The notes under the pieces were generated by a model. That model was not told the DNA's origin. It did no database searches and saw only the letters and a program-made list of their open reading frames with translations. Source: JAWVYT01 sp046483065 (GTDB lineage Bacteria > Gemmatimonadota > Gemmatimonadetes > Longimicrobiales > RSA9). Taken from it: DNA of 64,000 nucleotides. Position numbers and translations under genes: made by a program. Of the stretch, positions 24,726 through 32,982 are shown in pieces; within the stretch, counting starts at the first letter, position 1, and each line of letters opens with the position of its first letter. Where the stretch lies: contig JAWODW010000032.1 in the NCBI GenBank assembly GCA_046483065.1, positions 1-64,000 of the forward strand, in the 5' to 3' direction.

Positions 24726-26077
24726 TCACCATCATCGCCACCATTATCATCCTGGGCGTGCTCATCTTCGTCCACGAGCTGGGGCACTTCGCCACGGCCA
24801 AATGGGTGGACATCGAGGTGCCGCGCTTCTCCATCGGGCTCGGGCCCAAGATGGTCGGGTTCACCCGGGGCGAGACCGAATACGTCATCGCGTGGCTGCC
24901 GCTGGGCGGGTACGTCCGGATGGCAGGGATGGACGACATGGAGGCGCTGGAGGGTGGCGAGCACGACGCGGCGGAGGCGGCGTCCAGTGGTCGGGACTTC
25001 GAGTCGAAATCGCTGCCGGCACGAGCCATGGTCATCTCCGCCGGCGTGATCATGAACTTCCTCTTCGCCTGGCTCCTCTTCTCCATCATCGGCCTGGGAT
25101 GGGGTGTCCGCCAGGCTCCGGAGCCCGTGGTGGGCGACGTGCTGGAGCAGCTGCTGACGGCGGAGACCGTGGCGCTGGCCGGGATCCCACGGGGCGCGCG
25201 GATCACCGCCGTGAACGGCACGGAGGTGGGCGACTGGTCACAGGTGCAGCAGGCGCTGATGCGCGCCGGCGACTCGCTCCGCCTCGAGTTCGCCGATGCC
25301 GCGCCGGTGGCGGTGCCACTGCCGGAGAACGACAGCGCCCGGACCAATGTGGTGAGCGCAATGGAGCCCGCGGTGCACCGGCCGGCCCAGGCCTCCTCGG
25401 TGACGGCGGGCTCGGCGGCCCAGGGGGCCGGGCTCCAGGCCGGGGACCGGGTCGTGCGGGTGGCTGGTGACAGCATCACCGGCTGGCACGGCATGGTGGC
25501 GGCGGTGGAGGACCATCCGGGCGAGGCGCTGCCCGTGGTGGTGGAGCGGGACGGCGAGCTTGTGGAGCTCACGCTGACGCCGGAGCGCACGGAGGTAGCG
25601 GACGGTGCGCTGGTGGTGGGTCGGATCGGCGTTGCACCCACCATGCGGGTGATCGATGCCTTCCCCCGGGAGCGGATGGGGCCGGTGCGGGCCGTGGTCT
25701 ACGGCGGTGAGGAGACCGTCCGGATCACGCGGATGATCCTGGGCTACCTGGGCGGGCTCTTCACCGGGACCGAATCGGCCCGGGACGTGGGCGGCCCGAT
25801 CCTGATCTATCAGATCAGTGAGCAGGTCGTGCAGATCGGGTTCGATGCGTTCCTCAACTTCATGGCGCTGTTCTCCGTCAACCTGGCGATCCTGAACCTG
25901 CTGCCGATCCCGATTCTGGACGGTGGTCAGCTCATGTTCCTGGCCGTGGAAGGGATCCGGGGGAAGGCGCTCAGCATCGAGCAGCGGATGCGGCTCAGCC
26001 AGGTCGGGCTCGTGCTGGTGGTGGCCATCATGGTCTGGGCGCTGGCCAACGACGTGCTGAGGCTCTTCGGTCTCTAG
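24722..26077 (+). CDS. rseP: RIP site-2 metalloprotease RseP
   Basis: 451 aa intramembrane zinc protease that cleaves anti-sigma factors and leftover signal peptides within the membrane. HELGH at residues 18-22 in the first membrane helix binds zinc. Two PDZ domains follow (GIPRGARITAVNGTEVGDW and GLQAGDRVVRVAGDSITGWH), and the distal ligand motif is NLLPIPILDGGQLMF. GTG 24722 overlaps the dxr stop by four bases. Last gene of the rpsB-tsf-pyrH-frr-uppS-cdsA-dxr-rseP run. Confidence 0.95.
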   Translation: MITIIATIIILGVLIFVHELGHFATAKWVDIEVPRFSIGLGPKMVGFTRGETEYVIAWLPLGGYVRMAGMDDMEALEGGEHDAAEAASSGRDFESKSLPARAMVISAGVIMNFLFAWLLFSIIGLGWGVRQAPEPVVGDVLEQLLTAETVALAGIPRGARITAVNGTEVGDWSQVQQALMRAGDSLRLEFADAAPVAVPLPENDSARTNVVSAMEPAVHRPAQASSVTAGSAAQGAGLQAGDRVVRVAGDSITGWHGMVAAVEDHPGEALPVVVERDGELVELTLTPERTEVADGALVVGRIGVAPTMRVIDAFPRERMGPVRAVVYGGEETVRITRMILGYLGGLFTGTESARDVGGPILIYQISEQVVQIGFDAFLNFMALFSVNLAILNLLPIPILDGGQLMFLAVEGIRGKALSIEQRMRLSQVGLVLVVAIMVWALANDVLRLFGL

Positions 26078-26134
26078 GGTGCGCCGCGACGGCTTGCGCA
26101 CGCTCCGCTGGGCTGGCGCCGGCGCCTGGCGGTG
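26078..26134. terminator. Convergent intergenic region between rseP and the MBL gene
   Basis: 57 bases between converging stops. CTGGCGCCGGCGCCTGG near 26113-26129 is a GC palindrome that could end transcription from both sides, but there is no T tract on either strand. Confidence 0.3.
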
Positions 26135-26956
26135 TCAGAACAGCTTCAGCTGGCCGGGTCGGTTCCGGGCCCGGAGCTTCTCGACCTCGATGGGTGCAGT
26201 GGGGTGGTCCTGGCCGGCGACCTCGAGGTGGCCCTCGTAGCCGTGCTTCTCGAGGGATCGGCCCACCACGTCGTAGGCGAGGGCGGGGTCGTTGCACGAG
26301 TCGCTGAGGTGGGCGAGGACCACGCCCGCAAGGTGGTCGTGGTGGAGCTCGGCGGCGAGCTCGGCCGACGCGTGGTTCGACAGGTGGCCGCGGCTCGACG
26401 CGATCCGCTGCTTCACGCTCCACGGGTAGGGGCCGTTCCAGAGGCGGGCGTGGTCGTGGTTGGCCTCCAGGACCAGGAGGTGGCTGCGGGCCAGCGCGGC
26501 ACGGACGCTGGTGGTGGGGCGGCCCAGGTCGGTAGCCACGCCCAGCTTCGAGCCCGTCCGGATGTCGGTGAGCGTCACGGCCACGGGGTCCACGGCATCG
26601 TGGATGGTGAGGAACGGTTGGATCCGGAGCGGTCCCAGGTCGAAGGGGGTCGCGGAGTCGTATTCCAGCACCCGCTCCTTGCCCCTGAGCAGTGACGCGC
26701 ACGCCGCACGGGTCCGGCGGGTGACGTGGAGCGGCGTGCCATGGCGACGGGCGTAGATGCCCATCCCCCGTGTGTGATCGCCGTGGTCGTGGGTGATGAG
26801 GATCCCCGTGATGGAGTCCGCATCCACGTCCACGGCGGCCATCCGCCGGGCCAGGTCCTTCCCGCTGAACCCGGCATCCACGAGGATGCGCTCCGCCCCC
26901 GCCTCCACGAGGATGGCGTTCCCGCGACTCCCACTGCCCAGCACGGTGACCCTCAT
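26135..26956 (-). CDS. MBL-fold metallo-hydrolase, YycJ/WalJ-like
   Basis: 273 aa. Metallo-beta-lactamase fold: THDHGDHTRG (residues 60-69) supplies the HxHxDH metal ligands, and GHLSNHASAEL plus LAHLSDSCNDPALA match the YycJ/WalJ subgroup. Relatives bind two metals and are thought to act on nucleic acid, but their substrate is not settled. ATG 26956 (MRVTVLGSGSRGNAILVEA) is the conserved start; the frame extends upstream through non-homologous sequence. Follows the GlmU-like gene by 46 bases, probably as the last gene of that operon. Confidence 0.88.
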   Translation of the reverse strand: MRVTVLGSGSRGNAILVEAGAERILVDAGFSGKDLARRMAAVDVDADSITGILITHDHGDHTRGMGIYARRHGTPLHVTRRTRAACASLLRGKERVLEYDSATPFDLGPLRIQPFLTIHDAVDPVAVTLTDIRTGSKLGVATDLGRPTTSVRAALARSHLLVLEANHDHARLWNGPYPWSVKQRIASSRGHLSNHASAELAAELHHDHLAGVVLAHLSDSCNDPALAYDVVGRSLEKHGYEGHLEVAGQDHPTAPIEVEKLRARNRPGQLKLF

Positions 26957-27002
26957 GGGCCCCAAGGTCGGCGAGGTGCAGGACAACGTCAACCCGTTGG
27001 GC

Positions 27003-28226
27003 TCACCCCCGGGCGCGGCTCCAGGCGGTGGTGAGCAGCCGGCGCTGACGGTCGCTGAGCTCCACGTCGCGCCGGGCCATGACGGTGGCGGTGGTGTCGA
27101 GGAACCGGTCGAGGCCGTAGGCGGTGTCGGGATCGCCCCAGGAGAAGGGCGGCAGGTACTTGGGCGGCATTGCGGAGCCGCGCCCGTCGGTCCCGGTGGC
27201 AGCGAAGACGTTGGCGCCGGCCCCGACAAGGGTCCCGGTGTTGAGGAGGGTGCCGATAGCGGTCTTCACATGGTCGCCGAGGAAGCAGCCCACCTTGCGG
27301 CTGCCGGTATCGGCCTCGCCGTCGGGGGTCCAGACGCGGACGGTGCCGTAGTTGTTCTTGAGGTCGCTGTTGGTGGTCATGGCGCCGAGGTTGACCCACA
27401 TCCCCAGGTAGGCGTGGCCGAGGAAGCCGTCGTGGGCCTTGTTGCTGTAGCCCAGGATCACTGTGGACTCGACCTCGCCGTGGACCTTGCAGACAGGCCC
27501 GATGGAGACGGCGGTGAAGGGGCCGCCCAGGAGCGTCGTCCCCGGCCCGATGTAGGCGGGGCCCGTCAGCCGGGTGAACGGCTCGATCACCACGTGATCG
27601 TCGAGGCGGATGGGGCCGCCGCGGGTGTCGAGCATCACGCCCGGCGCGATCTCCACGCCCTCGCCCACGGAGACGGGGCCGCTGCCGAGGTGGTGGACGT
27701 CGGGTGGGAGGGCGGCGTGGTCGGCGTCGGCCAGGTCCCGGGCCAGGCGATCGGCGTTTCCGGCCATGAGCTCCCAGACGTGCTCCAGGAGCCGGCCCTC
27801 GATCTCGTGGCGTGGCAGGTCGGGTGCAGCGGTGTCCGGGTCGAGGAAGAAGCCGGCATCCGGCGGCGGGGCGCCAGGCGCCAGGCGGCAGCCCACCACC
27901 CGGCCGTCAGCCACCAGGAGCGCCGGCGCGTGGGGCAGGGGGGCGGCCTCGGGCACGAACCGGGCGCTGAGGAGGACTATCCCATCGGCGGCGTCCCGGG
28001 AGGCGACGAACCGGGCTGGATCGACCACCCGTGGCGCCCAGGGCTCGTCGAAGTCGGCGAGGTCCGGGGCGGCGACGTGACCGACGCACGTCAGACCGAG
28101 GACGTGCTCGGCACGGGCCCGGAGGGTGGCCGTGCCGAAGAGGAGCTCGCCGGCGGGCCGGGTGGTGGTGAAGGGATTCCAGCGGCGGGCGACGGCGTCG
28201 TCGAAGAGGAGGAGCGGCGGGCTCAT
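27003..28226 (-). CDS. Two-domain sugar nucleotidyltransferase-like protein with left-handed beta-helix (GlmU-like)
   Basis: 407 aa. The N-terminal half (RRWNPFTTTRPAGELLFGTATLRARAEHVLG) resembles the putative sugar nucleotidyltransferase domain found with GlmU-like proteins in Bacteroidetes and related phyla. From about residue 200 hexapeptide repeats form a left-handed beta-helix (GVEIAPGVMLD, VVIEPFTRLTGPAYIGPGTTLLGG, ILGYSNKAHDGFLGHAYLG), followed by VGCFLGDHVKTAIGTLLNTGT. The classical pyrophosphorylase loop GxGxR is missing from the N-terminus, so activity is unclear. The start overlaps the guanylyltransferase stop by four bases, tying it to activated-sugar metabolism. Confidence 0.82.
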   Translation of the reverse strand: MSPPLLLFDDAVARRWNPFTTTRPAGELLFGTATLRARAEHVLGLTCVGHVAAPDLADFDEPWAPRVVDPARFVASRDAADGIVLLSARFVPEAAPLPHAPALLVADGRVVGCRLAPGAPPPDAGFFLDPDTAAPDLPRHEIEGRLLEHVWELMAGNADRLARDLADADHAALPPDVHHLGSGPVSVGEGVEIAPGVMLDTRGGPIRLDDHVVIEPFTRLTGPAYIGPGTTLLGGPFTAVSIGPVCKVHGEVESTVILGYSNKAHDGFLGHAYLGMWVNLGAMTTNSDLKNNYGTVRVWTPDGEADTGSRKVGCFLGDHVKTAIGTLLNTGTLVGAGANVFAATGTDGRGSAMPPKYLPPFSWGDPDTAYGLDRFLDTTATVMARRDVELSDRQRRLLTTAWSRARG

Positions 28227-29344
28227 GATGGCGCGTTCCGGATCTCTGGGGGGAGCGTCTCAAGGAGGTTCTTGAGGTCGGCGGCCCGGTCGCGGGGCAG
28301 GACCATGGTGACGCCGTTGCGGCGGACCACCACGGTGCCGCGGACGCCGAAGACCACCACGGGCTCGTCGGTCTCGTTCCATACGACGCACCCGTCGGCG
28401 TCGTGGAGGTGGGCCCGCCCTTCGACCACGTTCCCGGCCTCGTCGCCGGCGCGGGTCCGGGCCACGGCGTCCCAGGTGCCGACGTCGTCCCACTCGAAGG
28501 TGGCGTCCATGACACCCACCCGGTCGCTGCGCTCGAGGAGGCCCCGGTCGATGGAGAGCTTGGGCGCTTTCTGGAAGTAGCCTTCCACGTCGCCGTTATC
28601 GAGGAGGGGGAGCAGCGCGGCCAGCTCGGGGGTCACCGCTCGGACCTCGTCGAGGAGTCGGGCTACGCGCCAGACGAAGATCCCGCTGTTCCAGAGGTAA
28701 GTGCCGGTCTCCAGGTAGCGGCGCGCCGTTTCGGCATCCGGCTTCTCGACGAAGGCGTCGACGGCGTACGCGCCGGCACGATCGGCGTCGGGACGGTCGG
28801 TCGGGGCGCTGATCTCGCCGCCGTCCGCGTCGAGGCGGGCGCCACGGCGGATGTAGCCGTAGCCGGTGTCCGGGCGGGTCGGGCGCACGCCCACGGTGAA
28901 GAGGCGGTCGTGCGCGTCGGCCGCGGCGGCGGCATCGGCGATGAGGGCGCGGAAGGCCGGCTCGGGACGGATCACGTGGTCGGCATGGAGCGAGACCATG
29001 ACGGCGTCGGGCTCGTGCCGGGCGATAGTGTAAGCGGCCCACACCAGGACGGGCGCGGTGCCCCGCGCCCGCGGTTCCACCAGGAAATGCTCGGGCTCGA
29101 GGCCGTCGGCCGCCTGCTGTATGGGCCGCACCATTTCCTCGCCGGTGAGGATCCGAACCCGGTCCATGGGGAGGAGCGGGGTGATGCGGTCCACGGTGTC
29201 GGTGATGAGGGGCCGGTCGCTTGCCAGCGGCAGGATCTGCTTCGGCCGCGCGGGCGTGGAGACGGGCCAGAACCGGGACCCGACGCCCCCGGCGAGGATC
29301 ACGGCCCAGGTGTGTTCAATCGAAGAGCTGGTTGATGCGTTCAA
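28223..29344 (-). CDS. Mannose-1-phosphate guanylyltransferase
   Basis: 373 aa. Makes GDP-mannose from GTP and mannose-1-phosphate for polysaccharide or glycan synthesis. The activating loop VILAGGVGSRFWPVSTPARPKQ starts near residue 15. Further marks are HADHVI (metal-binding Asp), VGVRPTRPDTGYGYIRRG, FVEKPD and NSGIFVW. Length fits the monofunctional ManC type without the isomerase domain. The ATG at 29344 lies 29 bases inside the upstream response-regulator gene, so the two are co-transcribed. Confidence 0.92.
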   Translation of the reverse strand: MNASTSSSIEHTWAVILAGGVGSRFWPVSTPARPKQILPLASDRPLITDTVDRITPLLPMDRVRILTGEEMVRPIQQAADGLEPEHFLVEPRARGTAPVLVWAAYTIARHEPDAVMVSLHADHVIRPEPAFRALIADAAAAADAHDRLFTVGVRPTRPDTGYGYIRRGARLDADGGEISAPTDRPDADRAGAYAVDAFVEKPDAETARRYLETGTYLWNSGIFVWRVARLLDEVRAVTPELAALLPLLDNGDVEGYFQKAPKLSIDRGLLERSDRVGVMDATFEWDDVGTWDAVARTRAGDEAGNVVEGRAHLHDADGCVVWNETDEPVVVFGVRGTVVVRRNGVTMVLPRDRAADLKNLLETLPPEIRNAPS

Positions 29345-29699
29345 GGAGCCTTTTCGGGCTGAATGGCTTGGTCAGGAAATCAGTAGCGTCGTGTGCGGCC
29401 GCGCGCTCCCGGTCGGTCTGCTGGCCCTTGGCCGTGAGCATGATGACCGGTGTGTCCCGGCGGTGCGGCAGCTGCCGGAGCTCCTCGAGGACCTCGAGCC
29501 CGCTGGCGTGTGGCATCATGATGTCGAGGAGCACCAGGTCGAGGCGCTCGTCGCTGCGAAGCCGCTCGAGGGCTTCTCTCCCGTCGTGCACGATCTCCAC
29601 CCGGTACGGCCCTTCCTCGAGCTTCATCCGGATGATGCGGCCGATGTACGGCTCGTCATCGGCCACCAGCACAATGCGATCGGTAGCGGTGGTGGTCAT
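29316..29699 (-). CDS. Single-domain response regulator
   Basis: 127 aa CheY-like receiver with no output domain. Acidic pair at residues 14-15 (VADDEPY), phospho-acceptor D59 (LVLLDIMMP), Thr/Ser switch in MLTAKGQ and K111 in LTKPF. ATG 29699 gives a normal receiver N-terminus. First gene of the minus-strand operon that continues into the mannose-1-phosphate guanylyltransferase. That suggests, but does not show, phosphorelay control linked to surface polysaccharide synthesis. No kinase is adjacent on this strand. Confidence 0.9.
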   Translation of the reverse strand: MTTTATDRIVLVADDEPYIGRIIRMKLEEGPYRVEIVHDGREALERLRSDERLDLVLLDIMMPHASGLEVLEELRQLPHRRDTPVIMLTAKGQQTDRERAAAHDATDFLTKPFSPKRLLERINQLFD

Positions 29700-29760
29700 C
29701 CCCGTCCCCGGTTCGGGCCCGGTACGGGACCCTGGCGGGCGCCCGCGTGTATGGAGGCGC

Positions 29761-29789
29761 AGTATGAATCTCGCGGCGTGGCATGTCAA
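29761..29789 (-). promoter_or_regulatory. Promoter for the response regulator operon (minus strand)
   Basis: On the minus strand: TTGACA (29789-29784), 17-base spacer, CATACT (29766-29761). Expected transcript start about 55 bases before the ATG. Divergent from the promoter at 29811. Confidence 0.6.
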
Positions 29790-29810
29790 CCCGAAAACCC
29801 GCATCATACC

Positions 29811-29840
29811 TTGACATAGGCCCGATCCGCGGCTTACCCT
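29811..29840 (+). promoter_or_regulatory. Promoter for the lipoprotein-serS operon
   Basis: TTGACA (29811-29816), 18-base spacer, TACCCT (29835-29840). The ATG at 29850 lies only ten bases after the -10, so the leader must be only a few bases long. Confidence 0.6.
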
Positions 29841-29849
29841 GGCGCACCT

Positions 29850-30425
29850 ATGAAACGACGTTTTTCGACCATCGCCGGGCCCGTCCTCGGCCTGCTCGTC
29901 CTCGCGGTCACGCTGCCTCTGGGCACGGCGTGCGAGGGCTTCGAGTTCCAGTGGACGGCCATCGAAGACACGGTCACGCTGTACTCACTGGCCCGTACGG
30001 AGTACACGGACCAGCCGGCGGCGTTCGACTTCTACAACCGGATAAAGGTGGTGGTGGAACAGCCCATCGCCGGCGATCCGACGATCTTCGACGTGGTACT
30101 GTCGGAGCAGGACGGCGCGATGGTCCTGCTCCCGGCGGGCGTCTTCGCCACGTTCAGGATCGATCCCGGGATCGCCGTGGACTCGTCGGGCACATCGTTC
30201 CACGACCTGGCCGTGGCACCCCGTGACGGCTACGTGACCGACGCACCGGTGCCGGTGCGGACCGACGTGGTCTACGCCGTCCGGACCCGTCGAGATGGGA
30301 GCGGGTGCAGCCGGTACGGCAAGTTCGAGATCCTGGAGGCGGACCCACAGGGCGTGATCACGTTCCGCCAGATCCGGAACAACCTGTGTAACGACCGCGA
30401 GCTTATCCCGTCCGAAGACGAGTAG
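29850..30425 (+). CDS. Putative lipoprotein, unknown
   Basis: 191 aa. The leader MKRRFSTIAGPVLGLLVLAV ends in LGTAC, a probable lipobox with Cys 28. The mature part is beta-rich and acidic (FEFQWTAIEDTVTLYSLAR, NRIKVVVEQP) with two further Cys late in the chain (SGCSRYGKFEI and NNLCNDRE). No family recognised. Ends one base before serS, so it is expressed with an essential gene. Confidence 0.6.
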   Translation: MKRRFSTIAGPVLGLLVLAVTLPLGTACEGFEFQWTAIEDTVTLYSLARTEYTDQPAAFDFYNRIKVVVEQPIAGDPTIFDVVLSEQDGAMVLLPAGVFATFRIDPGIAVDSSGTSFHDLAVAPRDGYVTDAPVPVRTDVVYAVRTRRDGSGCSRYGKFEILEADPQGVITFRQIRNNLCNDRELIPSEDE

Positions 30426-30426
30426 C

Positions 30427-31704
30427 GTGCTCGACATCAAGCGGATCCGGGAACAGCCGGACGAGATCCGGGAGCGCCTTGCCGTGCGTGGCGACTCGGG
30501 GCTGGACGACGCGGTGGACCGGGCGCTCGAGCTGGACGAGACGCGACGCGGGCTGGTGTCCGAGGTGGACGACATGCGGGCCCGTCGCAACGAGGTCAGC
30601 CCGCGGGTCGGCGAGCTGAAGCGGGCGGGGAAGGACGAGGAGGCGCAGGCCGTCATCGAGGAGATGCGGGAGCTGGGCGACGCGCTGGTGGCGAGGGAGG
30701 AAGAGCTGGCGGCGGTGGAGGCCGAGCTCGAGGGGCTCCTCATGGAGCTGCCGAACACGCCGGCGCCGGACGTGCCGGCGGGGGGCGAGGACGCGAACGT
30801 GGTGCTCCGTGAGTGGGGCGAGGAGCCGGAGCCGTTCGAGCGCCGGCCCCACTGGGAGATCGGCGAGGCGCTGGGGATCCTGGACCTGCCCCGTGGCGCC
30901 AAGATCTCCGGCACCGGGTTCCCCGTCTACAAGGGTGAGGGCGCGCGGATGGAGCGCGGGCTCATCAACTTCATGGTGGACCTCCACACCGGTGAGCACG
31001 GCTACACCGAGATCTGGCCCCCGCTCCTGGTGAACCGGGATGCCGCCCGAGGGACGGGCCACCTGCCGAAGTTCGGCGAGGACATGTATTACGCGGAGGA
31101 GGACGACCTCTTCCTGGTGCCCACGGCCGAGCTGCCGCTGACGAACATGCACGCCGGCGAGATCCTGGACACCGACGACGTGCCGATCCGGTACGCGGCG
31201 TACTCGCCGTGCTTCCGGCGGGAGGCCGGCGCCCACGGCAAGGACACCCGGGGGCTGCTGCGGCTGCACCAGTTCGACAAGGTCGAGATGATGCGGTTCG
31301 AGCGCCCGGAACACAGTGACGCCGCGCTGGAGGAGCTCACCGGCCACGCCGAAGCGGTGCTCCAGGCGCTGGGGCTCCGCTACCGGGTCCTGCTCCTGGC
31401 CGGGGGCGATCTGGGCTTCGGAAACGCCAAGACCTACGACCTGGAGGCGTGGGCGCCGGCGGTGGACCGCTGGCTCGAGGTCTCCAGCTGCTCCACCTAC
31501 ACCGACTACCAGGCCCGACGCGCCGATATCCGGTTCCGGCCGGCGCCGGGCGAGAAGCCCGCGTACGTCCACACGCTGAACGGGTCGGGGCTCGGCGTGG
31601 CCCGGACCATGGTGGCGATCCTGGAGCACTACCAGCAGCCGGACGGCAGCATCCAGGTACCGGAGGTCCTGAGGGAGTACGTCGGCACCGACCGGATCAC
31701 GTGA
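30427..31704 (+). CDS. serS: Seryl-tRNA synthetase
   Basis: 425 aa class II synthetase charging tRNA-Ser. The N-terminal antiparallel coiled coil that grips the long variable arm spans roughly residues 25-105. Class II motif 2 is seen in SPCFRREAGAHGKDTRGLLRLHQF, and motif 3 follows EVSSCSTYTDYQARRADIRFR near the C-terminus. GTG start (MLDIKRIREQPDEIRERL) is the conserved N-terminus. Confidence 0.97.
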   Translation: MLDIKRIREQPDEIRERLAVRGDSGLDDAVDRALELDETRRGLVSEVDDMRARRNEVSPRVGELKRAGKDEEAQAVIEEMRELGDALVAREEELAAVEAELEGLLMELPNTPAPDVPAGGEDANVVLREWGEEPEPFERRPHWEIGEALGILDLPRGAKISGTGFPVYKGEGARMERGLINFMVDLHTGEHGYTEIWPPLLVNRDAARGTGHLPKFGEDMYYAEEDDLFLVPTAELPLTNMHAGEILDTDDVPIRYAAYSPCFRREAGAHGKDTRGLLRLHQFDKVEMMRFERPEHSDAALEELTGHAEAVLQALGLRYRVLLLAGGDLGFGNAKTYDLEAWAPAVDRWLEVSSCSTYTDYQARRADIRFRPAPGEKPAYVHTLNGSGLGVARTMVAILEHYQQPDGSIQVPEVLREYVGTDRIT

Positions 31705-31710
31705 GGGCCC

Positions 31711-32928
31711 ATGAGCGCCCGTCACTGGCCGGTCGCCCTCGCTCTCCTCGCCATCGTCGTCCTGGGCTCATATCTGCTCTACACGGAACAGCTGGTGCGG
31801 GAGTTCCGGGCCGAGGCCGAAGTCCACAAACGGATGTACGCACTGGTACAGCAGGGACTGCTGTCCACGGAGCCCGGCGGCGAGCTGGAAGCGCTCATCG
31901 ACCTCCAGTACGAACTGACGCAGCTGGAGATCCCGCTGGTGGCGCTGAACACCGAGGGCGTGCCCTATGCTGCGGCGAACCTGCCGTTCGAGGCGGACCT
32001 GACGGACCCTGCCGACCGGGACCGGGTGCTCGAATACGTGGCGGAGCTGGACGCGCGGAACGATCCGGTGGAAACGGCCCGGGGCTCCGTCCACTTCGGT
32101 TCGCCGCCCATCATCCGTCGGCTGCGGTGGGCGGCGATCCTCCAGATGGCGGGCGCGCTGCTCCTGATTTTCGTGGGCTACGTGGTAATCCGGGGCGCGC
32201 TGCGTGCGGAGCGGGAGCGGATGTGGAGCGCCATGGCCCGGGAGCTGGCCCATCAGATGGGCACGCCGCTGTCGTCGCTGAAGGGCTGGCAGGAGGTGCT
32301 GCGGCTGCCGGCGGAGGATCGCGCCCAGATGGTCTCCGACGCCCGCTTGGCCCGGGAGGTGGGTGCCGACCTGGACCGGCTGGAGCGGGTCTCGCGGCGG
32401 TTCGAGCTGATCGGGAAGCCGCCGGCGCTTTCGGCGGTGAAGCCCGAAGCGGTGGTGGGCGAGCTGGAGCAGTACGTAATCCCGCGGCTGCCGAAGGGCG
32501 GTGGCAAGGTGCGGCTCCGGATCCGGGTCTCGCCGGACCTGCCGGCCATCGAGGCGAACCAGCTGCTGCTGCTGTGGGCGCTGGAGAACTGCGTGAAGAA
32601 CTCGCTGGACGCCCTGGCGGGCCGGGGCGGTTGGATCCGGCTGGCGGCGTTCCACCAGGACGGCGGCGTGGGGTTCCTCATCGCGGACAACGGTCCGGGC
32701 GTGGACCCGGAGGTCCGGGACCGGCTCTTCGAGCCCGGCGTGACCACGAAGCCCGGCGGGTGGGGCGTGGGGCTGTCGCTGGCCCGACGGATCGTGGAGG
32801 ACGTGCACGGCGGGAAGATCCGGGTGCTGCCCCGATCGGCTGGCGGCACGCGGTTCGAGATCCGGATCCCCGAGTCGCCGGGGCGGCGTCGGTTCCCGGT
32901 CCGGCGGGAAGCGACAGCTGCGAGCTGA
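31711..32928 (+). CDS. Membrane sensor histidine kinase
   Basis: 405 aa. Membrane helices at about 7-24 and 141-160 bound a periplasmic sensor of about 115 residues without a recognised domain. The H box is ELAHQMGTPLSSL (H181), the N box LENCVKNSLDAL, and the ATP lid IADNGPGVDPEVRDRLFEPGVTTKPGGWGVGLSLARR. No response regulator is adjacent on this strand. The receiver-only protein at 29.3-29.7 kb or the NtrC-type regulator at 12 kb are candidate partners, but nothing links them. Confidence 0.9.
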   Translation: MSARHWPVALALLAIVVLGSYLLYTEQLVREFRAEAEVHKRMYALVQQGLLSTEPGGELEALIDLQYELTQLEIPLVALNTEGVPYAAANLPFEADLTDPADRDRVLEYVAELDARNDPVETARGSVHFGSPPIIRRLRWAAILQMAGALLLIFVGYVVIRGALRAERERMWSAMARELAHQMGTPLSSLKGWQEVLRLPAEDRAQMVSDARLAREVGADLDRLERVSRRFELIGKPPALSAVKPEAVVGELEQYVIPRLPKGGGKVRLRIRVSPDLPAIEANQLLLLWALENCVKNSLDALAGRGGWIRLAAFHQDGGVGFLIADNGPGVDPEVRDRLFEPGVTTKPGGWGVGLSLARRIVEDVHGGKIRVLPRSAGGTRFEIRIPESPGRRRFPVRREATAAS

Positions 32929-32982
32929 GGTCAGAGGTCAGAGATCAGAGCGGGGTGAGGGTGAACTGGTGAGGGTGGAGGC
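32929..32982 (+). repeat. Short purine-rich repeats between the kinase and uvrD
   Basis: AGGTCAGAGGTCAGAGATCAGAG contains three near copies of GGTCAGA, followed by GGTGAGGGTGAACTGGTGAGGGTGGAGG. No gene. The look is similar to the GAGAGAGC/GACGTGAGAGAGC stretch after murA (45684-45740). Confidence 0.5.
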
